Counted from the first letter of the stretch, positions 35,664 to 45,167 are shown. The stretch is DNA of 64,000 bases from PSRI01 sp041484195 (GCA_041484195.1 JBGPHC010000001.1:372001-436000); one strand, 5' to 3'. The notes: generated from the letters alone by a model not told the origin. Numbers and translations: made by a program.

Positions 35664-37172
35664 ATGAAGATATTGAGCCCTGCTATATCCCAATTGGCCC
35701 GGATGCGTTCGTGGCGCATAGAGGCCTGGATGCAAAACCCCATTGCTTCACAGCGGGAAGTATTGCAGGATCTGGTCACTTCCGCCCAATACACAGAATT
35801 TGGACGGAAATATCAATTCAGTTCCCTTTTTTCCACCAGGGAATTCAAACAGGCCATACCCATTCACGAGTATGAAGATCTGAAGCCTTATATTCAAAGG
35901 ATGATGGAGGGAGAGCAGAATATCCTCTGGAATACACCCATCTACTGGTTTGCAAAAAGTAGTGGCACCACCAGTGAAAAAAGCAAGTTCATACCTGTAA
36001 GCAAGGAAAGCCTGGAAGACTGCCATTATAAGGCCGCTAAGGACGTGCTCACTTTGTACTATAATTTCAATCCCAATTCTGACATTTTAACCGGCAAGGG
36101 CCTTGTGATCGGCGGAAGCCATACGGTTCATCAGGTTAATGAAGAAATACATTATGGCGATCTGAGTGCCGTCCTACTTCAAAATTCTCCCATGTGGGGG
36201 CACTGGGTTCGCACACCTGAATTGGGTATCGCGCTGATGGATGAATGGGAAGCCAAGATCAAGATACTTGCTGAAACTACCATAAAAGAGAATGTGACTT
36301 CCATTTCAGGCGTACCCACATGGACCATTGTGCTGCTTAGGAGAATATTGGAGATCACCGGGAAAAAAAACATTTCGGAAGTATGGCCCAACCTGGAACT
36401 ATACATGCATGGTGGTGTGAGTTTTACGCCCTATAAAGAGCAATTTCATCATCTAATTGGGAAAAAGATTCATTTCCTGGAATCTTATAACGCCAGCGAA
36501 GGTTTTTTTGCAGCGCAGGATTCTCCAAATGAGGAAGGGATGTTGCTTTTTGTTGACCACGGCATTTTTATGGAATTCATGCCTGCGGAAGAATATGGAA
36601 AACCAAATCCTCAGACAGTGGGCCTAAGCAAAGTAACTATGGGAAGAAATTATGCCATGGTCATCAGCACCAATGGAGGGCTCTGGCGCTACATGCTGGG
36701 TGACACTATCCAGTTCACGTCTTTGTTTCCATTCAGGGTAATGGTGAGTGGAAGACTCAAACATTTTATCAACGCATTTGGGGAAGAATTGATCGTTGAC
36801 AATACAGACAAGGCCATAGCAGTGGCCAGCAACAAAACGGGTGCAGTTGTAAATGATTACACGGCCGCTCCTGTTTATTTCAGTGAGGCCGGCAATGGAG
36901 CACATGAGTGGCTGATAGAGTTTGAGAAATTACCCGAAAACATGGATCAGTTTGTTTCCGAACTGGACCTTGCTTTGAAAGACACCAATAGTGATTATGA
37001 AGCAAAGAGATACAGAGATATCGCACTTCGAAAACCCATTGTGCATGTAAGCCCGCGGGGAATGTTTAGCAAATGGCTGAAGAGTAAAGGCAAGTTAGGT
37101 GGACAACACAAGGTGCCCAGACTCAGCAATGAACGAAAATACCTGGAAGAGATACTTTCATTTCAGGGATGA
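35664..37172 (+). CDS. GH3-family (auxin-responsive GH3-like) adenylating protein
   Basis: A 502-residue member of the GH3 family, whose plant members adenylate jasmonate or indole acetate and join it to amino acids. The ATP-binding segment FAKSSGTTSEKSKFIPVS (about residues 96-113) and later LESYNASEGFFA and YAMVISTNGGLWRYMLGDTI match the family's three nucleotide motifs. GH3 homologues are common in Bacteroidota, but their substrate is unknown; an acyl-amino acid ligase reaction is the best guess. fabG begins 66 bp downstream on the same strand, so a link with acyl metabolism is possible. Confidence 0.85.
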   Translation: MKILSPAISQLARMRSWRIEAWMQNPIASQREVLQDLVTSAQYTEFGRKYQFSSLFSTREFKQAIPIHEYEDLKPYIQRMMEGEQNILWNTPIYWFAKSSGTTSEKSKFIPVSKESLEDCHYKAAKDVLTLYYNFNPNSDILTGKGLVIGGSHTVHQVNEEIHYGDLSAVLLQNSPMWGHWVRTPELGIALMDEWEAKIKILAETTIKENVTSISGVPTWTIVLLRRILEITGKKNISEVWPNLELYMHGGVSFTPYKEQFHHLIGKKIHFLESYNASEGFFAAQDSPNEEGMLLFVDHGIFMEFMPAEEYGKPNPQTVGLSKVTMGRNYAMVISTNGGLWRYMLGDTIQFTSLFPFRVMVSGRLKHFINAFGEELIVDNTDKAIAVASNKTGAVVNDYTAAPVYFSEAGNGAHEWLIEFEKLPENMDQFVSELDLALKDTNSDYEAKRYRDIALRKPIVHVSPRGMFSKWLKSKGKLGGQHKVPRLSNERKYLEEILSFQG

Positions 37173-37237
37173 AGAAATGAAATTAATTCAACCGGCCCCT
37201 GTATATTGCGGAAAATTATTTGCAAAAAAAAAATCAA

Positions 37238-37993
37238 ATGAAATTACTCGACAATAAAGTAGCGATCATAACGGGAGGTTCAAGAGGTATAGGAGAAGCA
37301 ATTGCCACCAGGTTTGCCGCGGAAGGAGCCCATATTGCATTTACCTATGTGAGCGACAGCAGCGCAGAGAGGGCAGGGTCCCTGGAAGAAAGGCTAAAGA
37401 GCATGGGAGTAAAAGCCAGGGCCTTCAAGAGTAATGCCGGTGATTTTGCCCAATGTGAAGCCTTCGTGAATGAGACTGTTAAGGAATTTGGCAAGGTTGA
37501 TATCTGTGTAAACAATGCCGGAATCTCAAAAGACAGTCTCCTGTTGAGGCTCTCGCCTGAACAATGGGATGAAGTGATGAATGTAAACCTGAAGAGCGTA
37601 TTTAATATGACCAAACAGGTGATCCGGACCATGATGAAGGCGAAAACTGGTAGTATCATCAATATGAGTTCCATCATTGGCCTCAGTGGCAATGCAGGAC
37701 AAAGCAGTTATGCTGCCAGCAAGGCAGGCGTCATAGGATTCACCAAGAGTGTGGCCAAAGAATTGGGGAGTCGTAATATCCGCTGCAATGCCATTGCTCC
37801 GGGTTTCGTTGAAACGGATATGACGAGCTACCTGAAAGAAGGCGAAAGCGCTGACAAATACAAATCCGGAATTCCCTTGGGAAGATTTGGTACGGGTGAA
37901 GACATTGCCAACGCGGCTCTCTTCCTGGCGAGTGATATGGGCAGTTATATTACAGGACAGGTAATCAGTGTATGCGGCGGCCTTCATATTTGA
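37238..37993 (+). CDS. fabG: 3-oxoacyl-ACP reductase FabG
   Basis: A 251-residue short-chain dehydrogenase reducing beta-ketoacyl-ACP with NADPH in fatty-acid synthesis. The cofactor motif TGGSRGIGEAIA, NNAG, the catalytic Ser in INMSSIIG and YAASK, and the FabG-typical APGFVETDMT and GQVISVCGGLHI C-terminus are present. The frame opens at TTG 37220 within an A-rich stretch; ATG 37238 gives the normal N-terminus MKLLDNKVAIITGG. Other SDR functions are possible, but the motif set is closest to FabG. Confidence 0.88.
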   Translation: MKLLDNKVAIITGGSRGIGEAIATRFAAEGAHIAFTYVSDSSAERAGSLEERLKSMGVKARAFKSNAGDFAQCEAFVNETVKEFGKVDICVNNAGISKDSLLLRLSPEQWDEVMNVNLKSVFNMTKQVIRTMMKAKTGSIINMSSIIGLSGNAGQSSYAASKAGVIGFTKSVAKELGSRNIRCNAIAPGFVETDMTSYLKEGESADKYKSGIPLGRFGTGEDIANAALFLASDMGSYITGQVISVCGGLHI

Positions 37994-38276
37994 GAACCTG
38001 GTTTAATAATTGCAAGCGATACTCCACCGGACTGAATTCAGAATTAGGGATGAAATTTGCTTGCGCCAATTAACCTTGTTTTTTTATTCCAAATAAAAGT
38101 CCGGGAATTTGCTGCCGTTCATTTTCAAAATAAAACCGGCGATTGTTACAATCTCCAATCCAACAAAATGCACATACCAGGAATGCTCCGGTGGAAATGG
38201 GATTGGTCATTTATAAATAGAGCTCCACGTCAACAGACGTTCACATATGGTATATTCGCCAATGAAAATCATTAGC

Positions 38277-38912
38277 ATGTCATCTTCCGAAAAATTACTG
38301 TTGGGTAATAAGGCCTGGTCCTCTGAAAAAATACTGGCAGATCCCAATTTCTTCAATAGGTTGGAACACCTGCAGAAGCCTGAATTCCTCTGGATAGGTT
38401 GCAGCGATAGTCGCGTCCCCGCAAATGAAATTACCGGGACTCAGCCAGGGGAAATTTTTGTGCATCGCAATATTGCAAATTTGGTTGTGCATACCGACGT
38501 AAACCTGAGCAGTGTTCTGGAATTTGCGATCAGCCATCTCAAAATAAAGCATATTATCGTTTGCGGGCATTATGGTTGCGGCGGCATCAATGCGGCCATG
38601 AATAATCACGATTATCGAACCGTTCTGAATAAATGGCTGCGCAATATCAAAGACGTATATCGGCTTTACAGACAGGAAATTGATGCAATTCAGGACCAAG
38701 AAGCGAGATCCCGGCGACTGGTTGAACTAAATGTAAAAGAGCAGGTAATGAACCTGGCCAAGACTTCACTCGTTCAAAAAGCCTGGAAACATGAAAACAG
38801 GCCTTTCTTACATGGCTGGGTGTATGGGCTCCACGACGGATTGATCAAACCAGTTTTCGAAATGAGCCCTGGAACCCATATCGACCCGCTATATGAGTAT
38901 GATGATCTTTGA
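38277..38912 (+). CDS. can: Beta-class carbonic anhydrase
   Basis: A beta-carbonic anhydrase of about 211 residues hydrating CO2 to bicarbonate. The zinc ligands are visible in GCSDSRVPANE (Cys, with the Asp-Arg dyad) and CGHYGCGGI (His and Cys). The segment FVHRNIANLVV is also conserved, as is the C-terminal HGWVYGLHDGLIK. Three in-frame ATGs exist (38247, 38262, 38277). The last gives the spacing to the NKAW motif seen in E. coli Can, so I prefer it. It stands alone before the PPK2 gene, 130 bp away. Confidence 0.94.
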   Translation: MSSSEKLLLGNKAWSSEKILADPNFFNRLEHLQKPEFLWIGCSDSRVPANEITGTQPGEIFVHRNIANLVVHTDVNLSSVLEFAISHLKIKHIIVCGHYGCGGINAAMNNHDYRTVLNKWLRNIKDVYRLYRQEIDAIQDQEARSRRLVELNVKEQVMNLAKTSLVQKAWKHENRPFLHGWVYGLHDGLIKPVFEMSPGTHIDPLYEYDDL

Positions 38913-39042
38913 ACCACAATGTCCGGAATTCTGTATTGGTTGAAGATGGTTAGCTGCCGGCGTTTCAAAGCATGCGACACGGATTGACTCTCACAATTTT
39001 GGGGTACCTTGATTGAGCTTATTTCAAGAAAATAATTTAATC

Positions 39043-39939
39043 ATGGCATTCAAACCTGAAAAATATTTAGCCGCTCTCAAAGTGAAGCCTTCTACTAAAG
39101 TCTCTTTGAAGAAATATCGCACGAATTATGATATCAAGGGATTCTCAGATGGAGATGCAAGAAGACTTTTGCTGGAAGGCATCAATAAGCTGGCCAAGGT
39201 GCACGACAAATTGTATGCAGACAACCAGTACAGTGTTCTTATTGTGTTGCAGGGCATGGATGCGGCCGGGAAGGACAGTATTGTGAAACACGTAATGACC
39301 GGGCTCAACCCTCAGGGTGTAGGAGTGACGAGTTTCAAAGTGCCAACATCCACAGAACTGGATCATGATTATTTGTGGAGGCATTACCTGGCGCTGCCCC
39401 CGAGGGGGGAGATCGGCATATTCAACCGCTCCCACTACGAAAACGTACTTGTCACCAAGGTCCATCCTGATTTCATACTCAATGAAAAATTGCCAGGTAT
39501 TCACACTGTCAAGGATATCAAACCAGATTTCTGGAAAGTTCGGTATAAAGAGATCAACCGGTTTGAAAAAAATCTCGTGGAAAATGGAACTGTCATCCTC
39601 AAATTTTTCCTTCATATCTCCAAGGAAATACAAAAGAGGAGATTCATTGAAAGAATTGATGATCCCACCAAGAACTGGAAATTCTCTTTGGGAGATATTA
39701 AAGAAAGGGAGCGTTGGGATGACTATCAGTACGCCTACGAAAAGATGCTTTCAAACACCTCAACCAGCTACGCTCCCTGGTTTGTGATACCCGCGGATGA
39801 TAAGGGAATTGCCAGGGTATTTGTTGCGGAATTAATTTATGAACAGTTTGAAAAATTAGAAATCAGTTATCCAAAGCTCAACGTAGAACAAAAGGATGCA
39901 TTGATTAAAGCCCGGCAATTATTAATGAGCGAGGATTGA
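39043..39939 (+). CDS. ppk2: Polyphosphate kinase 2-family nucleotide phosphotransferase
   Basis: A single-domain PPK2 enzyme of 298 residues that moves phosphate between polyphosphate and nucleoside mono- or diphosphates. Walker A is LQGMDAAGKDS near residue 68, followed by GLNPQGVGVTSFKVPT, Walker B-like FNRSHYENVLVTKVHP, and RYKEINRFEK. The single-domain length with these motifs resembles class III PPK2 (AMP and ADP kinases), but class cannot be proved by eye. The frame opens at TTG 39013; ATG 39043 gives the natural start MAFKPEKYL. Confidence 0.92.
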   Translation: MAFKPEKYLAALKVKPSTKVSLKKYRTNYDIKGFSDGDARRLLLEGINKLAKVHDKLYADNQYSVLIVLQGMDAAGKDSIVKHVMTGLNPQGVGVTSFKVPTSTELDHDYLWRHYLALPPRGEIGIFNRSHYENVLVTKVHPDFILNEKLPGIHTVKDIKPDFWKVRYKEINRFEKNLVENGTVILKFFLHISKEIQKRRFIERIDDPTKNWKFSLGDIKERERWDDYQYAYEKMLSNTSTSYAPWFVIPADDKGIARVFVAELIYEQFEKLEISYPKLNVEQKDALIKARQLLMSED

Positions 39940-39948
39940 ATAGGGCAA

Positions 39949-40722
39949 CTAACTCCGGGCCTTGAATTTGTTGATGGCTTCGCGGGTGAATTCACTCAGG
40001 ACCAATTTCCCGCTGATGGCGGCTCTTTCTGCCAATAGTGAATCCCAGTGTTCCGTGCCAGTCCAAAAGACCTTCTTCATTTCAGCCATGGCCTGCGGGT
40101 GGTAATGAACCAATTGCATGGTGAGTCGGGCAATGGCTTCGTCCATCGCTTCCATATTGGGATGGATCTCAGCAAAGAGACCTCTTTTTTTCGCCCATTT
40201 TGCAGTCCTCCAGGTTGAAGCATCAATGGCCAGCTGGGCAAATGCGGATAAACCAACCTTCCTTTCCACTACAGGTCCCACTACAAATGGACCGATGCCA
40301 ATTGTCAATTCACTGAGCCTGACATCCGCATTCTCCATGGCAATCGCATAGTCCACAGCGGCCGCGAGACCCACACCACCTCCCACGCATTTTCCCTGGA
40401 TGCGGCCAATGATGAACTTCGGACATTTCCGCATTTCATTGATCACATTGGCAAATCCGGTAAAGAATTTTCTGCCCTCCTCCTCATTTTGGATGGCGAT
40501 GAGTTCGTTGAAAGACGCGCCGGAACAGAATACTCCCTCGCCCCCGGAACGGATAATGAGCAGTCTTGACTCGTCAGAGGCGCCCACGCTGTGAATTTCC
40601 TTAGCCAGATCATCCAGTATTTTGGCAGGCAGTGAATTACTTTGAGGATGGTAAAATTCAATAGTGGTAATGGCCTGGTGCGTTTCCACTTTCACATATC
40701 CGCCTTTTATATTTTCTATCAT
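39949..40722 (-). CDS. Enoyl-CoA hydratase/isomerase-family (crotonase) protein
   Basis: A 257-residue crotonase-fold protein. The two oxyanion-hole segments are VFCSGASFNEL (about 68-78) and GRIQGKCVGGGVGLAAAVD (about 105-124). Of the two catalytic Glu positions in hydratases, the first is replaced (GGGVG instead of GGGCE) and the second is probably kept in LSELTIGIG. This suggests isomerase-like or altered chemistry. It lies 61 bp downstream of paaZ in the same direction, so it may act on a CoA intermediate of phenylacetate breakdown, as PaaF, PaaG or PaaB-type crotonases do, but the exact role is not clear. Confidence 0.85.
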   Translation of the reverse strand: MIENIKGGYVKVETHQAITTIEFYHPQSNSLPAKILDDLAKEIHSVGASDESRLLIIRSGGEGVFCSGASFNELIAIQNEEEGRKFFTGFANVINEMRKCPKFIIGRIQGKCVGGGVGLAAAVDYAIAMENADVRLSELTIGIGPFVVGPVVERKVGLSAFAQLAIDASTWRTAKWAKKRGLFAEIHPNMEAMDEAIARLTMQLVHYHPQAMAEMKKVFWTGTEHWDSLLAERAAISGKLVLSEFTREAINKFKARS

Positions 40723-40783
40723 ATAAAACCCTCCGGGAATTCGAATTGGTTGACGTGAAAATTACATGAAGGATATTAATGGA

Positions 40784-42829
40784 TCAATCCTGCTTTTTTT
40801 TAACCATGGTCAATATGGTAGCAACGGCAGCCAGTTCATTCTTTTCATCCTTCACTTCAACATACCATTTTACAATGCCTCTGGCTATATCGCCAGCGTC
40901 TCTTTTTTCCTGCTCAATTTTTTCTTTTACCGTAAGCTGGACCGATATCGTGGATCCCGCGTACAGAGGTTTGGTAAACCTGAGTTCATCAATGCCATAA
41001 TTCAATAGCACGGGACCTTTCTTTGCATCCACAAATAATCCTGCTGCCGCGCTCAGAATGAAATATCCGTGCGCCACCGGTTTCTCAAACAAGGTTCCTT
41101 CAAGGGAAGTGTAGTCGGTATGCGCATAAAAATGATCCCAGCTCAGGTTTGCAAAATTGGAAATATCCGCTTCCGTAATGGTTCTCCTGGCCGTATGAAG
41201 CGTATCACCGATTTGCAATTCCTCAAAATACTTCCTGAAAGGATGTTTTTCATCAACCTGGGTGATCGCCCCTGGTTGATAAATATGAGTAATGGACGAA
41301 ATCACCGAAGGAGAACCCTGGATGGCAACGCGCTGCATATAATGTTTAATGCCTCTTATGCCTCCCAGCTCTTCTCCGCCTCCGGCCCGGCCAGGGCCGC
41401 CATGCACCAGCAATGGCAATGGAGAACCATGACCCGTGCTTTCTTTCTCGCAGGCATGATTCAGTACCAGTATGCGGCCATGATGTGTCGCAGCACCCAG
41501 CACAAAATTTCCTGCAATCGAGTTATCAGCAGTTACGATGGTACAAACCAGGGAGCCTTTTCCCTTTTTTGCCAACAGAGTCGCTTCTTCCAAATTCCTG
41601 TAGGGCATTATGGTACTCACCGGCCCGAATGCCTCCACTTCATGAACCGCTTCAGATTCAAAAGGCTTTTGATTTAACAACAGGATGGGACTCATGAATG
41701 CTCCTTTTTGCGCATCCGCGTCAATCAACTCCACACTGTCGAGCGATCCATAGACTATTTGGGAGGAAGCCAGAAGCTTCTGAACCTGGGATCTCACTTC
41801 TTCGCGTTGAGTCATTCCTGCCAGCGCTCCCATTCTCACTTTTTCATTGTGCGGATTGCCAATACTGGTCTGACCTAAGGTCTTCCCCAATGCGAGACAT
41901 GCGTCTTCAAGCCTAGCTTCAGGAACAAATATGCGCCGGATAGCTGTGCATTTCTGGCCCGCTTTTACAGTCATCTCTTTTCTCACCTCCCTGATAAAAA
42001 TATTCCATTCAGGCATGTCCTCCTTCACATCATCTCCCAACACAATGCAGTTGAGTGAATCCGCTTCCATATTAAAGGGAGTGTTTTCTGCAAGTACCCT
42101 TGGATTGGCTTTCAATTTTTGACCCGTGCTTGCCGAACCCGTAAAAGTGATGACATCCTGTGAATTTACATGATCGAGCAGGTCGCCGGCACTGCCGCAA
42201 ATCAATTGCAAAGCGCCCGGTGGCAAAATATCAGAAGCAATAATCTCCCGCACCACCGCTTCCGTAAGATAAGACGTAATCGTAGCGGGCTTCACTACTG
42301 CCGCCATACCCGCCATAAAATTCACGGCAATTTTTTCGAGCATGCCCCATACCGGAAAATTGAAAGCATTGATATGGATGGCTATGCCTTCTTTTGGAAC
42401 CAGGATGTGCTGGCCTGCAAATGTGCCCCCCTTTCCAAGCAAATGAGAATCTCCATCCACACAAAATGTTTCGTTGGGAAATTTTCTCCTTAAAGAAGCA
42501 TATGAGAATAAATTACCTATTCCGCCTTCTATATCTATCCAGCTATCCACACGTGTGGCACCCGTTCTGTAACTGATGTCATAAAATTCTTCCATATGGT
42601 TCCTGAGGTGCAATGCCAGGCCCCTGATCATCCTTCCCCTCTCATGAAAAGTCATTTTTCTCAATGCGGCCGTTCCTTTGTTCCTCCCATATTCGAGTAT
42701 GGAACGAAAATTCAGTCCACTTGTAGATGCATATGCAATGACCTCCCCATTCACCGCGTCATATAATGGCTGGCCTTCTCCCTCGCCGGGAATCCACCTG
42801 CCTCCAACATAATTGCCCAGTTTATTCAT
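40784..42829 (-). CDS. paaZ: Bifunctional ring-opening aldehyde dehydrogenase/enoyl-CoA hydratase PaaZ
   Basis: A 681-residue fusion of an aldehyde dehydrogenase (about 1-510, with FTGSASTGQKL, and the catalytic Cys in KAGQKCTAIRR near residue 295) and a MaoC-like hot-dog hydratase (about 530-680, with FANLSWDHFYAHTDY carrying the Asp-His pair). This is the architecture of PaaZ, which hydrolyses oxepin-CoA and oxidises the resulting semialdehyde in aerobic phenylacetate degradation. None of the other paa genes (paaABCDE epoxidase, paaK ligase) is in the window except the crotonase that follows, so the pathway, if complete, is split. Confidence 0.93.
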   Translation of the reverse strand: MNKLGNYVGGRWIPGEGEGQPLYDAVNGEVIAYASTSGLNFRSILEYGRNKGTAALRKMTFHERGRMIRGLALHLRNHMEEFYDISYRTGATRVDSWIDIEGGIGNLFSYASLRRKFPNETFCVDGDSHLLGKGGTFAGQHILVPKEGIAIHINAFNFPVWGMLEKIAVNFMAGMAAVVKPATITSYLTEAVVREIIASDILPPGALQLICGSAGDLLDHVNSQDVITFTGSASTGQKLKANPRVLAENTPFNMEADSLNCIVLGDDVKEDMPEWNIFIREVRKEMTVKAGQKCTAIRRIFVPEARLEDACLALGKTLGQTSIGNPHNEKVRMGALAGMTQREEVRSQVQKLLASSQIVYGSLDSVELIDADAQKGAFMSPILLLNQKPFESEAVHEVEAFGPVSTIMPYRNLEEATLLAKKGKGSLVCTIVTADNSIAGNFVLGAATHHGRILVLNHACEKESTGHGSPLPLLVHGGPGRAGGGEELGGIRGIKHYMQRVAIQGSPSVISSITHIYQPGAITQVDEKHPFRKYFEELQIGDTLHTARRTITEADISNFANLSWDHFYAHTDYTSLEGTLFEKPVAHGYFILSAAAGLFVDAKKGPVLLNYGIDELRFTKPLYAGSTISVQLTVKEKIEQEKRDAGDIARGIVKWYVEVKDEKNELAAVATILTMVKKKQD

Positions 42830-43061
42830 ATTAAAGCTGAATTGTACGATAAAAATAGGTAAAACTGATTTCTTCCATAAAGCTTATGGGTATATTGATG
42901 ACGGACTTAACTTTGCCAGGCTGATTGGGCCCGGAATGACCGAATAATAAATCAATTAGAGTAATTAAATTCATCCATGGGATATCATCATCGTGACCAG
43001 CCAATCGAGAGTGTATGACTCAAATTGATTATTCAGCCATTTCTCCCTTAAATAAGAATTT

Positions 43062-43523
43062 ATGACCAGATTGCTAATCACAAGCCTAAGCATTCTACTA
43101 TTATTAGCCTGTAATAATTCCTCTCCGGACCGGGAGAAGGGAAATCTGTCAAATGTACCTAAGACGAAATCAGACAGTCTGTACCAGGATGTGATGAAGG
43201 GACATGAAAGAGGAATGGGGCGATTCGGAGAATTGCACAGGTATGAAACGCTGTTGAGCAAGATAGTGGATTCCCTGGCCAGGCTGACTGGCAAAAGCCC
43301 CGAATCCATAGCATTCAGATCGGAAATTGATTCCGCACTTTCACACTTGAAAAATGCGGAAAATGCCATGAATCAATGGATGGAGGAATTTGATCCCAAC
43401 AAGGAAGGCAAGACAGAAAATGAAAAAATTGATTTCTACTCCGCCGAAAAAGACAAAGTGAACAAGGTGGAAGAATTGATCAATAACAGTCTGGACCAAG
43501 CGAAGAAATTGACCAATAAGTGA
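43062..43523 (+). CDS. Small helical lipoprotein of unknown function
   Basis: A 153-residue predicted lipoprotein. The signal sequence ends with the lipobox LLLAC near residues 13-17, followed by the Asn/Ser/Asp-rich stretch NNSSPDREKG. The rest is highly charged and helical (about 35-150), with heptad-like stretches such as RYETLLSKIVDSLARL, suggesting a coiled coil. It resembles Bacteroidota proteins labelled viral A-type inclusion-like, a name with no functional meaning. No Asp/Lys export signal is clear beyond the acidic residues after Cys. It is convergent with adk. Confidence 0.75.
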   Translation: MTRLLITSLSILLLLACNNSSPDREKGNLSNVPKTKSDSLYQDVMKGHERGMGRFGELHRYETLLSKIVDSLARLTGKSPESIAFRSEIDSALSHLKNAENAMNQWMEEFDPNKEGKTENEKIDFYSAEKDKVNKVEELINNSLDQAKKLTNK

Positions 43524-43676
43524 AATAAGCTCCTTTTGGGGGTAAGAATCCGTATGCCTCCAAATTTGCTCAATTGGTTTGCAGGTCCCTTTCAAGGGTT
43601 AGTCGAAAAGCTTTACAGCCGTTTCGCTTTAACTCCTGACCTGGAAGAACTTTCTACAGCTTCAAATCTGGTAATG

Positions 43677-43698
43677 AAAAAGGCCCCGCTGTGGGGGC
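43677..43698 (-). terminator. Intrinsic terminator of adk
   Basis: On the minus strand the stem GCCCC, a 6-base loop and GGGGC is followed by CC and TTTTT. It lies 49 bp downstream of the adk stop. Stem, loop and T-run all fit a Rho-independent terminator. Confidence 0.7.
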
Positions 43699-43746
43699 AC
43701 TGAATCAGTTAGTATTGTTTGCGGCTATTCCTTGTAATAATAATTA

Positions 43747-44334
43747 TTATTGCCCAATATAGATGATTTTTTCAATCTCGGCACAAAGTGAATTGAAAAT
43801 CGTATCAACACTGCCTTCCCCATTGATTTCTTTCACTTTCCCAAATTTCCTGTAATAATCTGCCACGGCAGCAGTCTTCTTATGATATTCAGCAATCCTG
43901 GCTCTCACTACTCCCTCATTGGTGTCATCACTGCGCCCGGATGACTTACCCCTGTTCAACAATCTTTTTACAAGTTCTTCTTCGTTAACGATCAGGGCCA
44001 GCACCAAATTAATTTCTGATTGGTTCAACCGCAGCAGCTTATCCAGTGCTTCAGCCTGTGCTTCTGTGCGGGGAAAGCCATCAAACAAAAAGCCCTTCGC
44101 ATTGGGATTATTATCCAGGGCCGAGCTTATCATGCCAATGACCACCTCATCCGGAACTAATTGGCCCTTATCCATAAAGCTCTTAGCTTCAATGCCCAAG
44201 GGGGTCTGTCGCAAGATTTCACTGCGCAGGAGGTCGCCGGTTGAGAGATGTTTGAAACCAAAATGAGCGATTAACTTTTCGGATTGCGTACCTTTCCCGC
44301 TTCCGGGAGGGCCAAATAAAATGAGATTAAACAT
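43747..44334 (-). CDS. adk: Adenylate kinase
   Basis: A 195-residue short-type adenylate kinase (ATP + AMP to 2 ADP). P-loop GPPGSGKGTQSEKL near residue 8, AMP-binding HLSTGDLLRSE, and FLFDGFPRTEAQAEAL are intact. The lid region NRGKSSGRSDDTNE is short, without the zinc-finger Cys residues of the long form. Length suits Bacteroidota Adk. A -7 element lies upstream and a terminator downstream, so it is a single-gene unit. Confidence 0.96.
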   Translation of the reverse strand: MFNLILFGPPGSGKGTQSEKLIAHFGFKHLSTGDLLRSEILRQTPLGIEAKSFMDKGQLVPDEVVIGMISSALDNNPNAKGFLFDGFPRTEAQAEALDKLLRLNQSEINLVLALIVNEEELVKRLLNRGKSSGRSDDTNEGVVRARIAEYHKKTAAVADYYRKFGKVKEINGEGSVDTIFNSLCAEIEKIIYIGQ

Positions 44335-44357
44335 GCACGATAGCCTTAGGTGAATGG

Positions 44358-44365
44358 CAAATATA
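44358..44365 (-). promoter_or_regulatory. -7 promoter element for adk
   Basis: Read on the minus strand as TATATTTG, a full TAnnTTTG match, 23 bp upstream of the adk ATG. No -33 TTG at the right distance. Confidence 0.45.
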
Positions 44366-44490
44366 ATAGATGCGTCTTAAAATTCCTTTAACATTTGAGA
44401 GAATCGATTGCAGAATTTTATGCTGAATCAGTAATTTGTTAAAAGCAAAGGCCTGTCGTGCCAGCGACAATAGCAAGAACCTTCATTCCA

Positions 44491-44498
44491 TAACTTTG
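44491..44498 (+). promoter_or_regulatory. -7 promoter element for msrB
   Basis: TAACTTTG matches TAnnTTTG and lies 23 bp before the msrB ATG at 44522. Confidence 0.45.
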
Positions 44499-44521
44499 TT
44501 ATATCATCAAATGAACCCAAA

Positions 44522-45088
44522 ATGAATATTCGCCTGATTATAATCGCTTTGCTTCCCATGATCCTGGGTCAATGCGGTTTTTCGCAACCTTCAAAAAAAA
44601 CTTCATCAAATACTATGGAAAATAAAAATAAGGAGTATTCTCACACAGACGCTTCGAAAGTGAATCTTCCAGACGAAGAATGGAAGAAGGTATTGCCTGA
44701 AGATGTTTATTATGTAGCAAGAATGAAGGGAACCGAAAGGCCCTGGACCAGTAAATTTGAAAACTTTCATGAAATAGGAACCTATTATTGCGCGGTTTGC
44801 GGTAACGCCCTTTTCCGCAGCGACACGAAATTTGAAAGTGGTTGTGGATGGCCCAGCTTTTATGAACCCATCAGCAAAAGCAGCATCATAAATGCGCCTG
44901 ACAATACTCTGGGAATGGAAAGAACGGAAGTGATGTGCGGAAGGTGTAAGTCGCACCTGGGCCATGTATTTAACGATGGTCCCCCACCTACAGGACTGCG
45001 TTATTGCATCAATGGAGTAGTTCTTGATTTTGAAAAAGCCGCTGCGGCTGAAAAGAAATATAAGGAACAGCAAAGAGACAAGAAATAA
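44522..45088 (+). CDS. msrB: Exported peptide-methionine (R)-S-oxide reductase MsrB
   Basis: A 188-residue MsrB that reduces methionine-R-sulfoxide in proteins. The zinc site is formed by CAVCGN and CGRCKSHLGHVF, and the catalytic Cys lies in LRYCINGVVLDF near residue 163. The N-terminus is a signal-like hydrophobic segment ending MILGQCGFSQ; the Cys at 18 is preceded by Gln, so it is a poor lipobox and the protein is more likely a periplasmic or weakly anchored form. A low-complexity linker (about 20-45) joins it to the catalytic domain. An envelope location would suit repair of oxidised surface proteins. Confidence 0.93.
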   Translation: MNIRLIIIALLPMILGQCGFSQPSKKTSSNTMENKNKEYSHTDASKVNLPDEEWKKVLPEDVYYVARMKGTERPWTSKFENFHEIGTYYCAVCGNALFRSDTKFESGCGWPSFYEPISKSSIINAPDNTLGMERTEVMCGRCKSHLGHVFNDGPPPTGLRYCINGVVLDFEKAAAAEKKYKEQQRDKK

Positions 45089-45167
45089 GAATTTCATCCT
45101 GTCTATTGTATACAAGACGGTTTCCTTCAAGGGAGTCGTCTTTTATTTTCAAATATATTGCAATAAC

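Noticed and set aside
38057..38275. 72-codon frame before the carbonic anhydrase
   Set aside because: No domain, no clear promoter or ribosome site, and it ends where the carbonic anhydrase leader lies.
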